NCBI RefSeq assembly: GCF_012273895.1
Contig: NC_052106.1
Span: 8,618,001-8,682,000 of the forward strand
Direction: 5' to 3'
DNA length: 64,000 nt
DNA from: Zerene cesonia
Taxonomy: Eukaryota > Arthropoda > Insecta > Lepidoptera > Pieridae
Shown: one piece after another, positions 8,141 to 20,046 of the stretch
How the letters are laid out: each line of letters opens with the position of its first letter
How positions within the stretch are numbered: position 1 is the first letter of the stretch
Made by a program: the position numbers and the translations under genes
Notes under the pieces: model-generated
The model's database searches: none
Told to the model about the DNA's origin: nothing
Seen by the model: the letters and a program-made list of their open reading frames with translations, nothing else

Positions 8141-11089
8141 AGGTAAAAAGGATAAAAATAGAATTGACGACGCAAGGAATGGACTGGGTAAAGAAGACAT
8201 AATTTATATTTTTACTACTCAATAGATAAAGAATTAATACATTTTAGATAACGTTAAATATGCACTCAATCAACCAATAATAACTATCAAAAGAGAGATA
8301 AATATCTTTTAACGTTAAAACATTAACGACTTTTCCTATAATCTGCGTTCGAATAAACGAATAGTGTAATCAAAGGGTTCAAACAAGTGCGCCAAATATT
8401 TTACGTTATTTAATTATCACATCCGGAACGAGCGTTATTTGTAACGTACATCCGGAACGGGTATGTCACATGATGTGTTATATTTGCATCGCTATATGAA
8501 GCTAGTTATGAACAGTACGTTGTCGTAAATACGTACTTATTTTAGAGTGTTTCCTTCAAATTTCATCGCGTTGATACATAGTTGTTTTCTAATAAAATAC
8601 AGTCTTTAACTGGGTACATATGCTATCACGATACGTGTTTGTATCGTTATTTTTAAATTGTAATTTCGCCATATTTTAATAAGAATGTTTAATTTTTAAG
8701 CATTGAAATGATTTATAAATGAACACTTTTTTAAAAATCGAATATATAAAAAAAATATCTTTAGAATATTTTCTGATATTCGGTTTTGTGTTCCTACCCA
8801 ACTAACCTACCGATAACCGTAAATAATAATAACCGTAATTAATTGGCAGCACTTTCAGGCCTTAACCGATGTTCTAAAATCATTGTTTTAGATTAGTTAA
8901 AAACATTGTTATAGATTGTACTCATCTTGTAACAGCACTAAAATATTCGGTTAAACTTTCTCCAAATGTTGTCGAAAACTATGAAAACGTGATTTTATCC
9001 ACTGCATAGAATCGCCACCTCTAAAACTGTGAAACTCGGTAAAAATTCAAAAGTTTGTCGTTTCGGTGGTTTTCGCATATTTACTTAGCGAATTCGCAGC
9101 ACGTGTTCGTGCTGAGTTTAACTGTCATTCCTTTTTATAAAAACTGTCATTGAAATAAAAAGAGATTAAAGAAGATAACATGGTATCGGTGTAAAAATAT
9201 ACATATGTATGACATTACTTAAAATACAAATATGATAATGAAGGAAACAAGATTAATGAAAATAATGACAAAATCTGTTGTCCATTACTAAAATTTTTCG
9301 AAAAAACAAAAAACAATTGTTATTCAATAAATGCTTTTATTTGCAAACAGTTTTTCTCTTTCCACAATATAATTAACACAAAGATATACTAATCTGAAAA
9401 TCTAGACTCCGCTCCCCACAACAATTATTTAACAACAATACTCTTGCTCTATAGCTCTATACCTCTGCACAGCGAACAGTCCCCAAGATGTTATCAGGTA
9501 AAGCCAAGATACGATTGTGAAGAAGGAACAGCGCCCTGACAGCGCAATATTACAAAGATCTTCCTTTGTGTCAAAGGAAAATTTGATTTGGCCGCAAAAT
9601 AAATCCTCGGCGGATGAAAATTGGTAAATAATTCGCGTTATTGTTTCGCGAAGCGAAGGATTGCCGCGGACGTGACGACTTGCCTTGATTCGCTCTATCA
9701 AATTCAATTGTGCTGATTTTATTGCGAAGTTTTGTTGGGCGTTCCTGCGAGGTGCCAGATGTTTTGTTTGAGTTGTGTTTACATGCATTTCTAGCTAGTC
9801 TAGTTCTGGAGCGCCTCAATGTTGAAATTGTAAAAATGAGGCTATCTACTTTTAAAGTGTAAGACATTCTGTATTACAGAAAGTCTTATTAGAGCGGTGG
9901 AGAAGATAAAGATTCTGATTAATTGACATTAGTCACCAAATTAAAAATTTGCACAAAAATAAATCGATTGCTAACATGAAACGTCAAATAGTTATTCCAT
10001 TCAGAAAATGTGGTACTTTTCACGAAAATCCTGTTTCACTGCTTCGTGAAATATTGACATAACAAATGTCAAAACTTGTCAAAACGCGAATTTATGTTAA
10101 TATGTGAATATTTTGTCTTGACAGCTTTCTATTGCTTTCATTCTTCGTGTGTTTGTTATAGATGTCAATAACGTTGAAAGTGAAAGAAACGTGTTAACGT
10201 TTCGATTTTATGACATAGGTGAATTTACTAAAGTACTGCATTGAACGTTACAAAAACTCTTTTCTAAAATAATTTTTCGGAAGAAATTAAGAAAACGAGT
10301 TTTTAAATATTGACAACTAATAAAATTATTGTCATATAAAACTTGAATATTTATTTTAAGCAAACAGAAAATTCTTAACTGTATCATCTAATGCAATGCC
10401 ATCTTAATATCAATTATTCTCTAATCTTCCAGCGAAAATGTATTATAACATATGTTACGATTGCAGTATTGAGTTTCAGTGCCACCCTTCCTTCTTAAAA
10501 CCTAACAAATCATGTAATTCTGTTAACAAGAATAGCATTCAATTTCGCTTGACTACAAAAAAACCCCGAGCGTCAAGAATGCGTAAACATTTCAAGTGTC
10601 CAAGGGTCGATTCAATCGATGCATCGTTGAATCGAGTTAAATTGAATCGTCCCAGGCGAAGCGATAAATTATAGAGATAACATTATGAGTTCTGATTCAT
10701 GATTCATTGGAAGCACTAAAGTGGATTCATCTGAAATTGCATGTTACTGTTATGAACATTTGATGGTAATTTATTTGGGCTATAATTCATAGAAGTGAGT
10801 TTTAAATTTCATTGGACTTTAAATGAACTTTAACATACTAAATAATCTTAGGAAATATTTATTGTCAAAAGTGGATTCCAATATTTTATTGACCAATCTA
10901 ACCCTTATTTTTGTAAATGTATATTTACTGTATCATATTATTTTATCAAAATTTAATAATAGGTATCAATGGTATAAGCGAGGCTTGAAAAATATTCAAA
11001 ACTAATAGCTCGAAATTAATCATGTTCTACTAATAGAATTTCTTTAAATATAATAAATATGTATATTCTATATTTTGATACTTTATATA
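8141..11089. other. Long unassigned stretch with unassigned ORFs
   Basis: Three open frames are visible: 9429-9788 (minus, 119 codons), 9571-9867 (minus) and 10438-10674 (plus, 78 codons). None shows a domain, signal peptide or splice context that I recognise. Bases 9560-9790 are less AT-rich than their surroundings. A CACGTG E-box sits in a small stem near 9100. No RNA gene found. Confidence 0.45.
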
Positions 11090-11421
11090 TTTTTTTTAAT
11101 GTCATAGTCGGCAATGGAGCTGGTGGGTCGCCTGATGGTAAGCGCTACCACCGCCCATAAATATTTGGAGAGGCGTAAGGTCAATTGCAGACCTTTCGCC
11201 TCTACAAATAGATTGCCGACTTTAATTGCGAAGGGATGACGAAAGGATTGATGAAAGGAATAAAGGAAGGGTAAGGAAAAGGATATAGGCCTCCGGCTAC
11301 CCCACTCACCGTACGAAACACAATAGCAAGCTATTATTTCACGCCGGTTTTCTGTGGGGGTGTGGTACTTCCCCGGTGCGAGCTGGCCCAATTCGTGCCG
11401 AAGCGTGCTCGACTCCCACAA
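11090..11421 (-). mobile_element. Poly(A) retroposon, copy B
   Basis: Reverse orientation: the poly(A) tail appears as poly(T) at the left end and the 5' end CGAGCACGCTTCGGCACG as its complement at the right. The minus-strand frame includes HELGQLAPGKYHTPTE. An imperfect direct repeat of TTATATTTGTTTGATG follows just outside the right end. Confidence 0.7.
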
Positions 11422-11640
11422 TAAACTTATATTTGTTTGATGAAAATATTATATTTGTTTGATGCAACAATACGCTATATATTTTTACTTCATGTATTAA
11501 AAACAATGATTTCTCATCTTAAAAGATGGCTAGCGAACAAAACCCTGCTATCAAATCATGAAAATGGGTGCTGAGAGCGGAATCATCGATATTATAATGT
11601 AAAACCCAGTGTCCTTTGTAATTTTTGTAATGGTTTTTGT

Positions 11641-11692
11641 AATATAATGAATAAATCGCGTTTAAAATCCGTTGAAAAGTTTTTAATTTCTA
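11641..11692 (-). repeat. Truncated copy of the 880-999 element
   Basis: This 52 bp is the exact reverse complement of 882-933, from the left inverted end into the core. The identity suggests recent activity or conversion. The surrounding 11422-12017 shows nothing else assigned. Confidence 0.7.
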
Positions 11693-12017
11693 TTTGTAAA
11701 GGTTGTTAAGTATATTATACTAAGATATTTATTATATTAATTTATTACTCATATTTAGCTTTAATACAGTCTAAAATTAGCACGGAGTGTATTGCTATTG
11801 TTTACAGTAAAGTACAAATTATTATACTCACTTCTATGTTGTTTTGTTTCTATCTGGTTAGTGCATTATAGCTGAAGTATTACTGTAAACCGTCTGCAAT
11901 TGTTACAAGCATAGGTTAATAACCGTTCCATTTTTGTCATTTTTCTTCTGTTTATGTATGAAATGTCCAAAAAGATAATTAATCAATTGACACATATATC
12001 CACCACTATTAAAATAT

Positions 12018-12342
12018 TTTTTTTTTTATGTCATAGCGGGCAGCTGAGCTGGTGGTTCGCCTGATGGTAAGCGATCACCACCGCCCATAAACATTTGCAA
12101 AGGTAGTACCTCTGTGAATGCGCTGCCCGCTTTTATGGGGTAAGGGAGAAGGAAAGGATTAACGACTGGAAAGAAGGAATGAACTAGGACGGGTGAGGAA
12201 AAGGAAACGGGCCTCCTGCTCCCCCACTCACCGTACGAAACACAGTGGCATTCCACTATTTCACGCCGGTATTCTGTGGGGGTGTGGTACTTCCCCGGTG
12301 CGAGCTGGCCCAATTCGTGCCGAAGCGTGCACGACTTCCACA
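12018..12342 (-). mobile_element. Poly(A) retroposon, copy C
   Basis: Poly(T) at the left marks the tail. GAGCTGGTGGTTCGCCTGAT and ATCACCACCGCCCATAAACA form the 3' block, with the GCACCGGGGAAGTACCACAC block at the other end. It keeps an open minus-strand frame of 113 codons, matching B over the 5' half. Confidence 0.7.
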
Positions 12343-12769
12343 ATAAAACAATATATAATAATAACAAACAAGTTCATGGAAAACTTTTCATTGCTGATAT
12401 GTGCTTCCAAAATAAAACTAACTAATGAATATTTCCTACATCCATTCTTGGTTTTATTATAAGAATAATTGTAAAGGTATTCTGAAAAAACGCGGAACAA
12501 AAGATTCCAAGTCCTATTATTCGATTCCTTGCATCGATTGTCAACGCCACTCAAACGGTAGATCTCGATTATTCGGGACAATGCGAGACATCGATATCGA
12601 CTCGCTTCACGTCCAACACAGATACTCGACAATCTTTTGTTGGGACATTGTTATGACAATATTCCTTGAAACTATGATCGCCCAAGTTTTCAGTTTTCAT
12701 GTTGTAGCTGTATTTTGATTCGAATGAATTTTGATTTCTTAACGTCTTATAAACATAAAATTTTTGTAG
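12343..12769. other. Unassigned stretch with open frames
   Basis: Frames at 12425-12718 (plus) and 12261-12632 (minus) overlap a slightly GC-richer patch at 12490-12620 holding ATCGATATCGA. No family is recognised, and the minus frame partly reads through retroposon C. Confidence 0.4.
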
Positions 12770-12894
12770 CGATTTCGCACAAAAATCTCTAGACTGACTT
12801 CAAAAATTCTTTCATCATTAGAATACCGCAACTTCACTGAGTGACATAAGTTATATTATACGTACTACGGGCCAAGCCTGGGCGAACATCTAGC
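12770..12894 (+). repeat. Helitron 3' fragment
   Basis: AATTCTTTCATCATTAGAAT, CTTCACTGAGTGACATA and GCCTGGGCGAACATCTAG match the 3' half of the Helitron group also seen at 27249-27380. Confidence 0.5.
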
Positions 12895-13020
12895 ACTATA
12901 TTATATTTCTATATTTAGCATATAGCAGGTATTAGGATTTTTTTCAATATTAAGAAGGTACCACTTAGTCATTACATATACATGAAACCTATTAATTTTA
13001 AAAAGTTTAGAGTATTGTAA

Positions 13021-13236
13021 GTAGCTTTATACCCGCGACTTCGCCCGCATATGCAAAGTAAATTCTCAAGGAAATGAAATGTTTCAACGCGGAACAAACA
13101 AAAAAAGTTATACATAACTCTCGCCTTTTCGTTTAATTTAGACACAAAAACATACAACAATTCGCTACGTTGTGACGTAAAAACAAGACACACGAAGAAA
13201 CAAACACACTATCGCATTTATAATATTCGAGAGGAT
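13021..13236 (-). repeat. Decayed Helitron fragment
   Basis: ACCCGCGACTTCGCCCGCAT at the left and CGCATTTATAATATT at the right are the characteristic ends in reverse orientation. The middle has diverged. Confidence 0.5.
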
Positions 13237-13325
13237 TTAACAATAGTACCTACGTCTTTAAAAAGAAATATAACGAAATAAAAAAAAAGGTGTGTGTGCG
13301 ATTCACACACGATAGAAGTGAAACT

Positions 13326-14325
13326 NNNNNNNNNNNNNNNNNNNNNNNNNNNNNNNNNNNNNNNNNNNNNNNNNNNNNNNNNNNNNNNNNNNNNNNNNNN
13401 NNNNNNNNNNNNNNNNNNNNNNNNNNNNNNNNNNNNNNNNNNNNNNNNNNNNNNNNNNNNNNNNNNNNNNNNNNNNNNNNNNNNNNNNNNNNNNNNNNNN
13501 NNNNNNNNNNNNNNNNNNNNNNNNNNNNNNNNNNNNNNNNNNNNNNNNNNNNNNNNNNNNNNNNNNNNNNNNNNNNNNNNNNNNNNNNNNNNNNNNNNNN
13601 NNNNNNNNNNNNNNNNNNNNNNNNNNNNNNNNNNNNNNNNNNNNNNNNNNNNNNNNNNNNNNNNNNNNNNNNNNNNNNNNNNNNNNNNNNNNNNNNNNNN
13701 NNNNNNNNNNNNNNNNNNNNNNNNNNNNNNNNNNNNNNNNNNNNNNNNNNNNNNNNNNNNNNNNNNNNNNNNNNNNNNNNNNNNNNNNNNNNNNNNNNNN
13801 NNNNNNNNNNNNNNNNNNNNNNNNNNNNNNNNNNNNNNNNNNNNNNNNNNNNNNNNNNNNNNNNNNNNNNNNNNNNNNNNNNNNNNNNNNNNNNNNNNNN
13901 NNNNNNNNNNNNNNNNNNNNNNNNNNNNNNNNNNNNNNNNNNNNNNNNNNNNNNNNNNNNNNNNNNNNNNNNNNNNNNNNNNNNNNNNNNNNNNNNNNNN
14001 NNNNNNNNNNNNNNNNNNNNNNNNNNNNNNNNNNNNNNNNNNNNNNNNNNNNNNNNNNNNNNNNNNNNNNNNNNNNNNNNNNNNNNNNNNNNNNNNNNNN
14101 NNNNNNNNNNNNNNNNNNNNNNNNNNNNNNNNNNNNNNNNNNNNNNNNNNNNNNNNNNNNNNNNNNNNNNNNNNNNNNNNNNNNNNNNNNNNNNNNNNNN
14201 NNNNNNNNNNNNNNNNNNNNNNNNNNNNNNNNNNNNNNNNNNNNNNNNNNNNNNNNNNNNNNNNNNNNNNNNNNNNNNNNNNNNNNNNNNNNNNNNNNNN
14301 NNNNNNNNNNNNNNNNNNNNNNNNN
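13326..14325. other. Assembly gap of 1000 N
   Basis: Placeholder gap. The sequence at its right is the start of the 262 bp-period region, so the gap probably hides more of that array. Confidence 0.98.
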
Positions 14326-15628
14326 CTTCGAGGTTGCGCGGTACGCTTGCAGCGATCAGCCCGTAGCATTCTCTTATGCCGTTCGTATGCAAATACCCTT
14401 ACTACTATGGCAATTTCCATATAATATTTTCCAAATTTTTTTTTTTCGCTTTTTCCCAGAAACGGTTATATATCTAGAAGCGGACCAAGTTTTAATACAT
14501 TTTTTGCTTTGGCGACCCCGACCTACCTGTCACCAATTCAGGGGGCTGATGAATTTCGTGATGTATGGAAAATGGAAGCCGGGGATCAGAGAGAAATTCT
14601 GAGTATGTAGTTCAATTAATTTGGACAATTTGAGAACAGAAATCAATTTTCAGACCGATCGCGCAGTAAACGGCTTCACCATCTGGCCTCAAAAAAATCG
14701 GCCATTTTGGAAAAAAAAATTTAGTCCGATTTGAAATTCGTCTTTTTCCCTGGTAGCGACTCAAGTTTCTGAGCATTTTTTACTTCTACGCCCCCCGCCT
14801 AACTCGCGCCGTTTAGGAAGGCCGTGCGATTTTGCGTTGTATGAAACTTGGAAACCAGAGGTCGGAGCGGAATTTTCAGTATGCAGACATATTGTGCGGC
14901 TCAATTAAAGCCCTTATGCGAAGTTTCAACGCGATCCGATAAGAGATGGCCGTTTTGGCATTTGTATGGCGGCGGCCATTTTTGACGCCATTTTGAATTT
15001 TTTTTGCACTCTGTGGTAATTGCTCAAGGTCTAGTCCAAAGTTTATTCGAGCACCCCATATGTGGCTGCTACCGTTTGCGCGGGCCGTCGACCGTCTTGA
15101 CGAAGCGGGAGGAAAGTTCAAGATTTCGGATTTTTCTGGATATTCTGGGAGCTGGGAGAGTACGATCGTGCTATTCGTGTGTTTCCCTATTGCGCCACCT
15201 CGCCTAAATTTACGTTGGAAATTTTGGGCCAAAAATGGTAAAATTTGAAAATCGAACGTCCCGCTATGACTCCCTGGTAGCGTCTCAGGGTGGTGATCAT
15301 TTTTAGTTCAGGGACCCCTTACCTAACTTGCACCGTTTCGACGGGCCGTTGGATTTAACGTTGTATGAAAGTCGTAGACGGGGGCTCGGATCTACTCAAA
15401 TGGGGTACCGATCGATTGGCCGGCTCGCGGAGAGCGCGAGTGCTGAATTTGAGACGTAAGGATTCATAAATGGCGATTTTGGCAAAGTATGGCGGCCATC
15501 TTGTTTTCGCGAAATTGGCCAGTTTTTCGGCGCACCTGGTAATTGCTGAAGGTCTAGAGCATTTTTTGTTCGAACACCACCCCTCCGCGAGGCACCGTTT
15601 CTGCGGGCCGCCGGGCGTCGAGCTGGTC
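14326..15628 (+). repeat. Satellite-like array, about 262 bp period
   Basis: The anchor TGGT(A) recurs at 14751, 15014, 15275 and 15537, with spacings of 263, 261 and 262. Units alternate: type A reads CCTGGTAGCG and type B TGGTAATTGCT(C/G)AAGGTCTAG, so the higher-order unit is about 523 bp. A more diverged unit begins near 14475. Each unit has a CCGTTT-CGGGCCG block and a later GGCCGTTTT or GGCGATTTTGGC block before a TATGGCGGC. It is GC-richer than its flanks. Open frames across it (for example 14876-15232, minus) look incidental. Confidence 0.7.
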
Positions 15629-16628
15629 NNNNNNNNNNNNNNNNNNNNNNNNNNNNNNNNNNNNNNNNNNNNNNNNNNNNNNNNNNNNNNNNNNNNNNNN
15701 NNNNNNNNNNNNNNNNNNNNNNNNNNNNNNNNNNNNNNNNNNNNNNNNNNNNNNNNNNNNNNNNNNNNNNNNNNNNNNNNNNNNNNNNNNNNNNNNNNNN
15801 NNNNNNNNNNNNNNNNNNNNNNNNNNNNNNNNNNNNNNNNNNNNNNNNNNNNNNNNNNNNNNNNNNNNNNNNNNNNNNNNNNNNNNNNNNNNNNNNNNNN
15901 NNNNNNNNNNNNNNNNNNNNNNNNNNNNNNNNNNNNNNNNNNNNNNNNNNNNNNNNNNNNNNNNNNNNNNNNNNNNNNNNNNNNNNNNNNNNNNNNNNNN
16001 NNNNNNNNNNNNNNNNNNNNNNNNNNNNNNNNNNNNNNNNNNNNNNNNNNNNNNNNNNNNNNNNNNNNNNNNNNNNNNNNNNNNNNNNNNNNNNNNNNNN
16101 NNNNNNNNNNNNNNNNNNNNNNNNNNNNNNNNNNNNNNNNNNNNNNNNNNNNNNNNNNNNNNNNNNNNNNNNNNNNNNNNNNNNNNNNNNNNNNNNNNNN
16201 NNNNNNNNNNNNNNNNNNNNNNNNNNNNNNNNNNNNNNNNNNNNNNNNNNNNNNNNNNNNNNNNNNNNNNNNNNNNNNNNNNNNNNNNNNNNNNNNNNNN
16301 NNNNNNNNNNNNNNNNNNNNNNNNNNNNNNNNNNNNNNNNNNNNNNNNNNNNNNNNNNNNNNNNNNNNNNNNNNNNNNNNNNNNNNNNNNNNNNNNNNNN
16401 NNNNNNNNNNNNNNNNNNNNNNNNNNNNNNNNNNNNNNNNNNNNNNNNNNNNNNNNNNNNNNNNNNNNNNNNNNNNNNNNNNNNNNNNNNNNNNNNNNNN
16501 NNNNNNNNNNNNNNNNNNNNNNNNNNNNNNNNNNNNNNNNNNNNNNNNNNNNNNNNNNNNNNNNNNNNNNNNNNNNNNNNNNNNNNNNNNNNNNNNNNNN
16601 NNNNNNNNNNNNNNNNNNNNNNNNNNNN
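15629..16628. other. Assembly gap of 1000 N
   Basis: Placeholder gap directly inside the tandem region; the array probably continues into it. Confidence 0.98.
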
Positions 16629-16792
16629 TATCTCCACTCTCCGGCCGGTTTCCGAGAAAAGCGATGTCAGTCAGTCAGTGGGTGTGTAGCTTTATATAGT
16701 ATAATAAAAAATCTTTAATATTCAATAATTTCTTCGAAAGCCACAATTCATGCTAGAAGTACCAAAAATTCTATTTCATATTTCAGTAACAA
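16629..16792. other. Unassigned flank of gap
   Basis: CCGGCCGGTTTCCGAGAAAA followed by GTCAGTCAGTCAGTGGGTG resembles the end of a dispersed repeat. It does not match the 262 bp unit. Confidence 0.4.
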
Positions 16793-16921
16793 ATGATTAG
16801 AATGCAGCTTTTGACTTTATTCGCGAGGAACCGAGCGCTGGCAGACAAACTTACTGGCACGGTGTTACTGAGCGAAATCGAACCGTATTTCGTAGGTCTT
16901 AGTGCTCTGAGGACGGCTTAA
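16793..16921 (+). other. Small ORF of 42 codons, unknown
   Basis: It starts ATGATTAGAATGCAG just after an acceptor-like CATATTTCAG and ends in TAA. Internal peptide stretches such as ALADKLTGTVLLSEIEPYF look protein-like, and the base composition is less AT-rich than the flanks. No family recognised; it could be a transposon remnant or an exon. Confidence 0.25.
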
Positions 16922-17659
16922 TCGGATTTGTTTCAACTGTCACAGGTGATTCGGGATCCTGTATGGTCTAGACCTCTAGCGATATACTGGAGTTTAACGT
17001 CTTAGGAAACTTAATTGGGGATAGAAATCTTCAATCGAGTAGGGGTCGAATTACTTTCAAAAGTTAAACAAAGGGTTGTAGGAGATAAGGCCTTGTGTTG
17101 ATGAAGTATGTTTTATGAAGTAAAGGAGATTCGTTCATTAAATCCCTAAATAATAACTAAATAGTTTTTAACCACCGAAGTAAAAGTAGGGTATAAGTTT
17201 GACATCTCTCTGTGTGTCTGTGGTATCACTCTCAGATGGATGGGCCAGTAAAATTAAACTTTAAACCACTATTATTATTGATGGGTAGGCTGTTTTCTGT
17301 TCTTCATGGAATGAATTTTTGATTTCATCATAATAGTTTATTGATAGTATAATGTTCACAACTCTAGAAAGTTTAATCGAGTTTCTTGCCTTCCCTGCCC
17401 TTCTTTCTCCGCAGAAGAGCATCCGAATCGTTGTTAGTTTTGATAAATATGTGTTCATAAGTATCTGTGATATACATGAATTAAATAGTTTCTGATATTG
17501 AGTTTGATCGCCCAGCAAAGAATTAGATCTAATTTTATGAATTTTCACCTACCTTGTTCATCATGTACCATAATTAAATCTTGAACAATCTTTGTAATGT
17601 GCATCATATCACACGTAGAAATATTCTCATTTGAATCGTCATAACATAGTTTTAACATT
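16922..17659. other. Unassigned stretch
   Basis: No gene recognised. The minus-strand frame at 17261-17548 (95 codons) has no visible domain. Confidence 0.45.
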
Positions 17660-17822
17660 TGTCACCGGTTGACAGTTCGTCCGTGGTTATACAGCCTATT
17701 CCACCTAGGGAAGCTACAGGTTTCCAATTGTGATATTATTTTAGAAATCTATCCAGCAGTTTCTGCGTGAAAACGTTACAAACATACAAGTACAAACGTT
17801 TCCTCTTTATAATATTAGTGTA
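17660..17822 (-). repeat. Helitron, reverse orientation
   Basis: CAGCAGTTTCTGCGTGAAAA, CGTTACAAACATACAAG and TTATAATATTAGTGT form the 5' half in reverse. The 3' end at the left is eroded. Confidence 0.6.
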
Positions 17823-18227
17823 TACAAAATTACTCACTAGGTATATCTATTAACATGAGTTAACCCGCTGTCACCTGTCCCCTACCCCACACTCCGCTAA
17901 GCTAGCGCCAAATTGTCAGTTGCAAGTAACGGGTGCTTTATGTGATGGACTATCCGCCCTGCTGTGAGGACAATATTTATATCTGATATATCTGTTGAGC
18001 CGCTTGGATTGCTAACGGTTCGGGTTGATACGCTCGGAGCTGACCATAACGTTGGTAGGAATAATTGATTGATTAATTGTTGAGTTGGAGTTTCACACAT
18101 TTGACATTTGTCGAAAGTACTACGTATATCAGAATATGTATGTATCGTCAGAATATATTTTATAATTGATAAAGAAGATAAGGTTAACCTACACTGAAAG
18201 AACTGTAACTTATTTATGATGGCTTTT
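17823..18227. other. Unassigned stretch, GC-richer patch
   Basis: Bases 17875-18060 are GC-richer and hold a 67-codon minus-strand frame (17897-18100) with no domain recognised. Possibly an old repeat. Confidence 0.35.
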
Positions 18228-18365
18228 TTATAGCTTCGTCTGGGTTTACTGGGAAAAAAATAGCCTATATTTCTCAGTAACGATGTAATCTCCTGTATAA
18301 CATAGCGTATTATTGTACAAGTTTAAATCGATTACGTAGTTTTCAAGTAAATTCTAACAAACAAC
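18228..18365 (-). repeat. Decayed Helitron fragment
   Basis: The blocks TTACTGGGAAAAAAATAGCC and ATTACGTAGTTTTCAAGT fit the Helitron inner order in reverse, without clear ends. Confidence 0.4.
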
Positions 18366-19924
18366 AATTTATTATTTGTAATGTCTGTTTAATAATGTAA
18401 GAAAGATGATACAAAGAAACATCTAAGAAAATCCTGTCAATGGGAAATACGACATACCCCATAAGATATTTCTTAATAGCGCTATAATCAAGCTCGCTTA
18501 TCATTGCAACAACCTCAAATTAATCTAATAAGCACATTACATTTCGCCTAAGATATCAAAGCTAAGCGCAGGCATCAACATACATCTAGGTATTTGTTAA
18601 ATTCCTATGTCTAGACTATCTTGCGTAATCCTGAGTGACGGTAAGCATCTAGTCCCGACTTAAGTCATGTCTTACATTATTTACTAAATCTTGATCTAAA
18701 CCGTTCGCGACTCCACTTGATGCTAAGTACTGCGGAACTTTACGTGACATTAGTTTTCTTAGGGCGTATTTTAGAATACCTAGGTTAAAGTATTAAAGTA
18801 TTTTGTATTAAAATAGAATCGTTTAAGGAATCCTTTATATTTTGTATAACAATTCGTTGTATTTAAAATTCTAGGCTGACGTTTTAGAAGAAATATTATA
18901 AATAAGAGATTTAACGAGATAAACTCATTTTATAATTCAAGTCTAAGATTTTGGCGTCACAAACATTTTACAGTCTGCATGGTTAGAGGTCAGTGGGGCG
19001 TCTAAAGATAACTCCCGTAAAATTAACCGCGATAACAGATAATATTTCTACTTGAGAGTGAGAATTTCATCAGGAATTACGGTTTTTTTTTAATATAAAA
19101 AAATATGATACTCACACCGTTTTTTCTTGTTTGCTATAGTTTAAAATGTTATATTGTTCGAGCTGCTTATATGCTGAGCTGAATTATACGGCTAAATTAA
19201 AAATACCGTAACACTCTTTAAGTAGTTCTATTGCTAGTTACTTCACAAATATATTACAAGATATATAACTAAACAAGTAAAGTCCATGGCGTGGGTTTCA
19301 CGTGCGTTATTTCGTTGAAAGAGGCTATACGTCACGCAACGCGGACGGACAGGCTTAGCGATCTGCCAGATTTATCAGTCTGCCTCGGACACTAGTAGCG
19401 TCAGCAACGTAATCGTTCCTTTTGTAAACTAGAAATTAACTAGATATATCAAGAGTTCATATGATTAGGACATTTTTGAAGTTTCTTTGGAAGAAGTTTC
19501 TAAGAAATTATACTGAGAATGAAATTAAGTTGATGAATCTATCCTTATAGAACCTTATAATAATTCACTTATTATGATATCCAAGGTAATAATTTATAAC
19601 TTCTATATTGACGAAGGAAATTAAAACTAATCGATACAGAGTGGTTTATAACTAAAGTAAACAAGGGCAATTCAAATCGAATATTTATTTATACATCAAA
19701 AAATTTATGTAAAAGAAAACGTGTAGGTTAGAACTTCGTTGCTGACCCTACACATCAAGCGAAGAATACGTGTGTTAATGTTATGTTAGTACATTTGCGA
19801 CGGACATAAAACTGACTCCGGGTAGTGTGAGCTATAATGAGATATTTTTTATTTTGGCGCCATAATATTATATGTCAGTTTCATATGAAATAAAAACTAT
19901 AGTATTTTTTTGTTTTGAAAGACA
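18366..19924. other. Unassigned AT-rich stretch
   Basis: No gene or named repeat. A GC-richer patch at 19290-19410 (ACGTCACGCAACGCGGACGG) is unexplained. Confidence 0.45.
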
Positions 19925-20046
19925 ATTATAATAATATTAGACACGCCTGTCCCACGGGTGTGCATGGGCTCTCTTTTGTTTGTGTTATATCTATGTTTTT
20001 CTGTAAATTTTTGTGTGCAAAAAAGTATTATCTATCTATCTATATG
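19925..20046 (+). repeat. LINE 3' tail ending in (ATCT)n
   Basis: CCCACGGGTGTGCATGGGCT, then TTTTGTGTGCAAAAAAGTAT, then a run of ATCT repeats. The pattern of a T-rich 3' UTR, a GTGTGCAA-type signal and a terminal microsatellite also appears at 30950-31092 and 35840-36113. Confidence 0.5.

Noticed and set aside
8419..8459. Two identical ACATCCGGAACG 12-mers as ETS sites
   Set aside because: Only two sites, no promoter context; could be a chance local duplication.
9429..9788. 119-codon minus ORF
   Set aside because: No recognisable domain, start context or splice evidence; length alone is weak in 64 kb.
14555..14602. GKWK-containing peptide as the missing Dok-7 PH-start exon
   Set aside because: The neighbouring residues do not fit, it lies in the tandem array, and there is no phase-1 donor after it.
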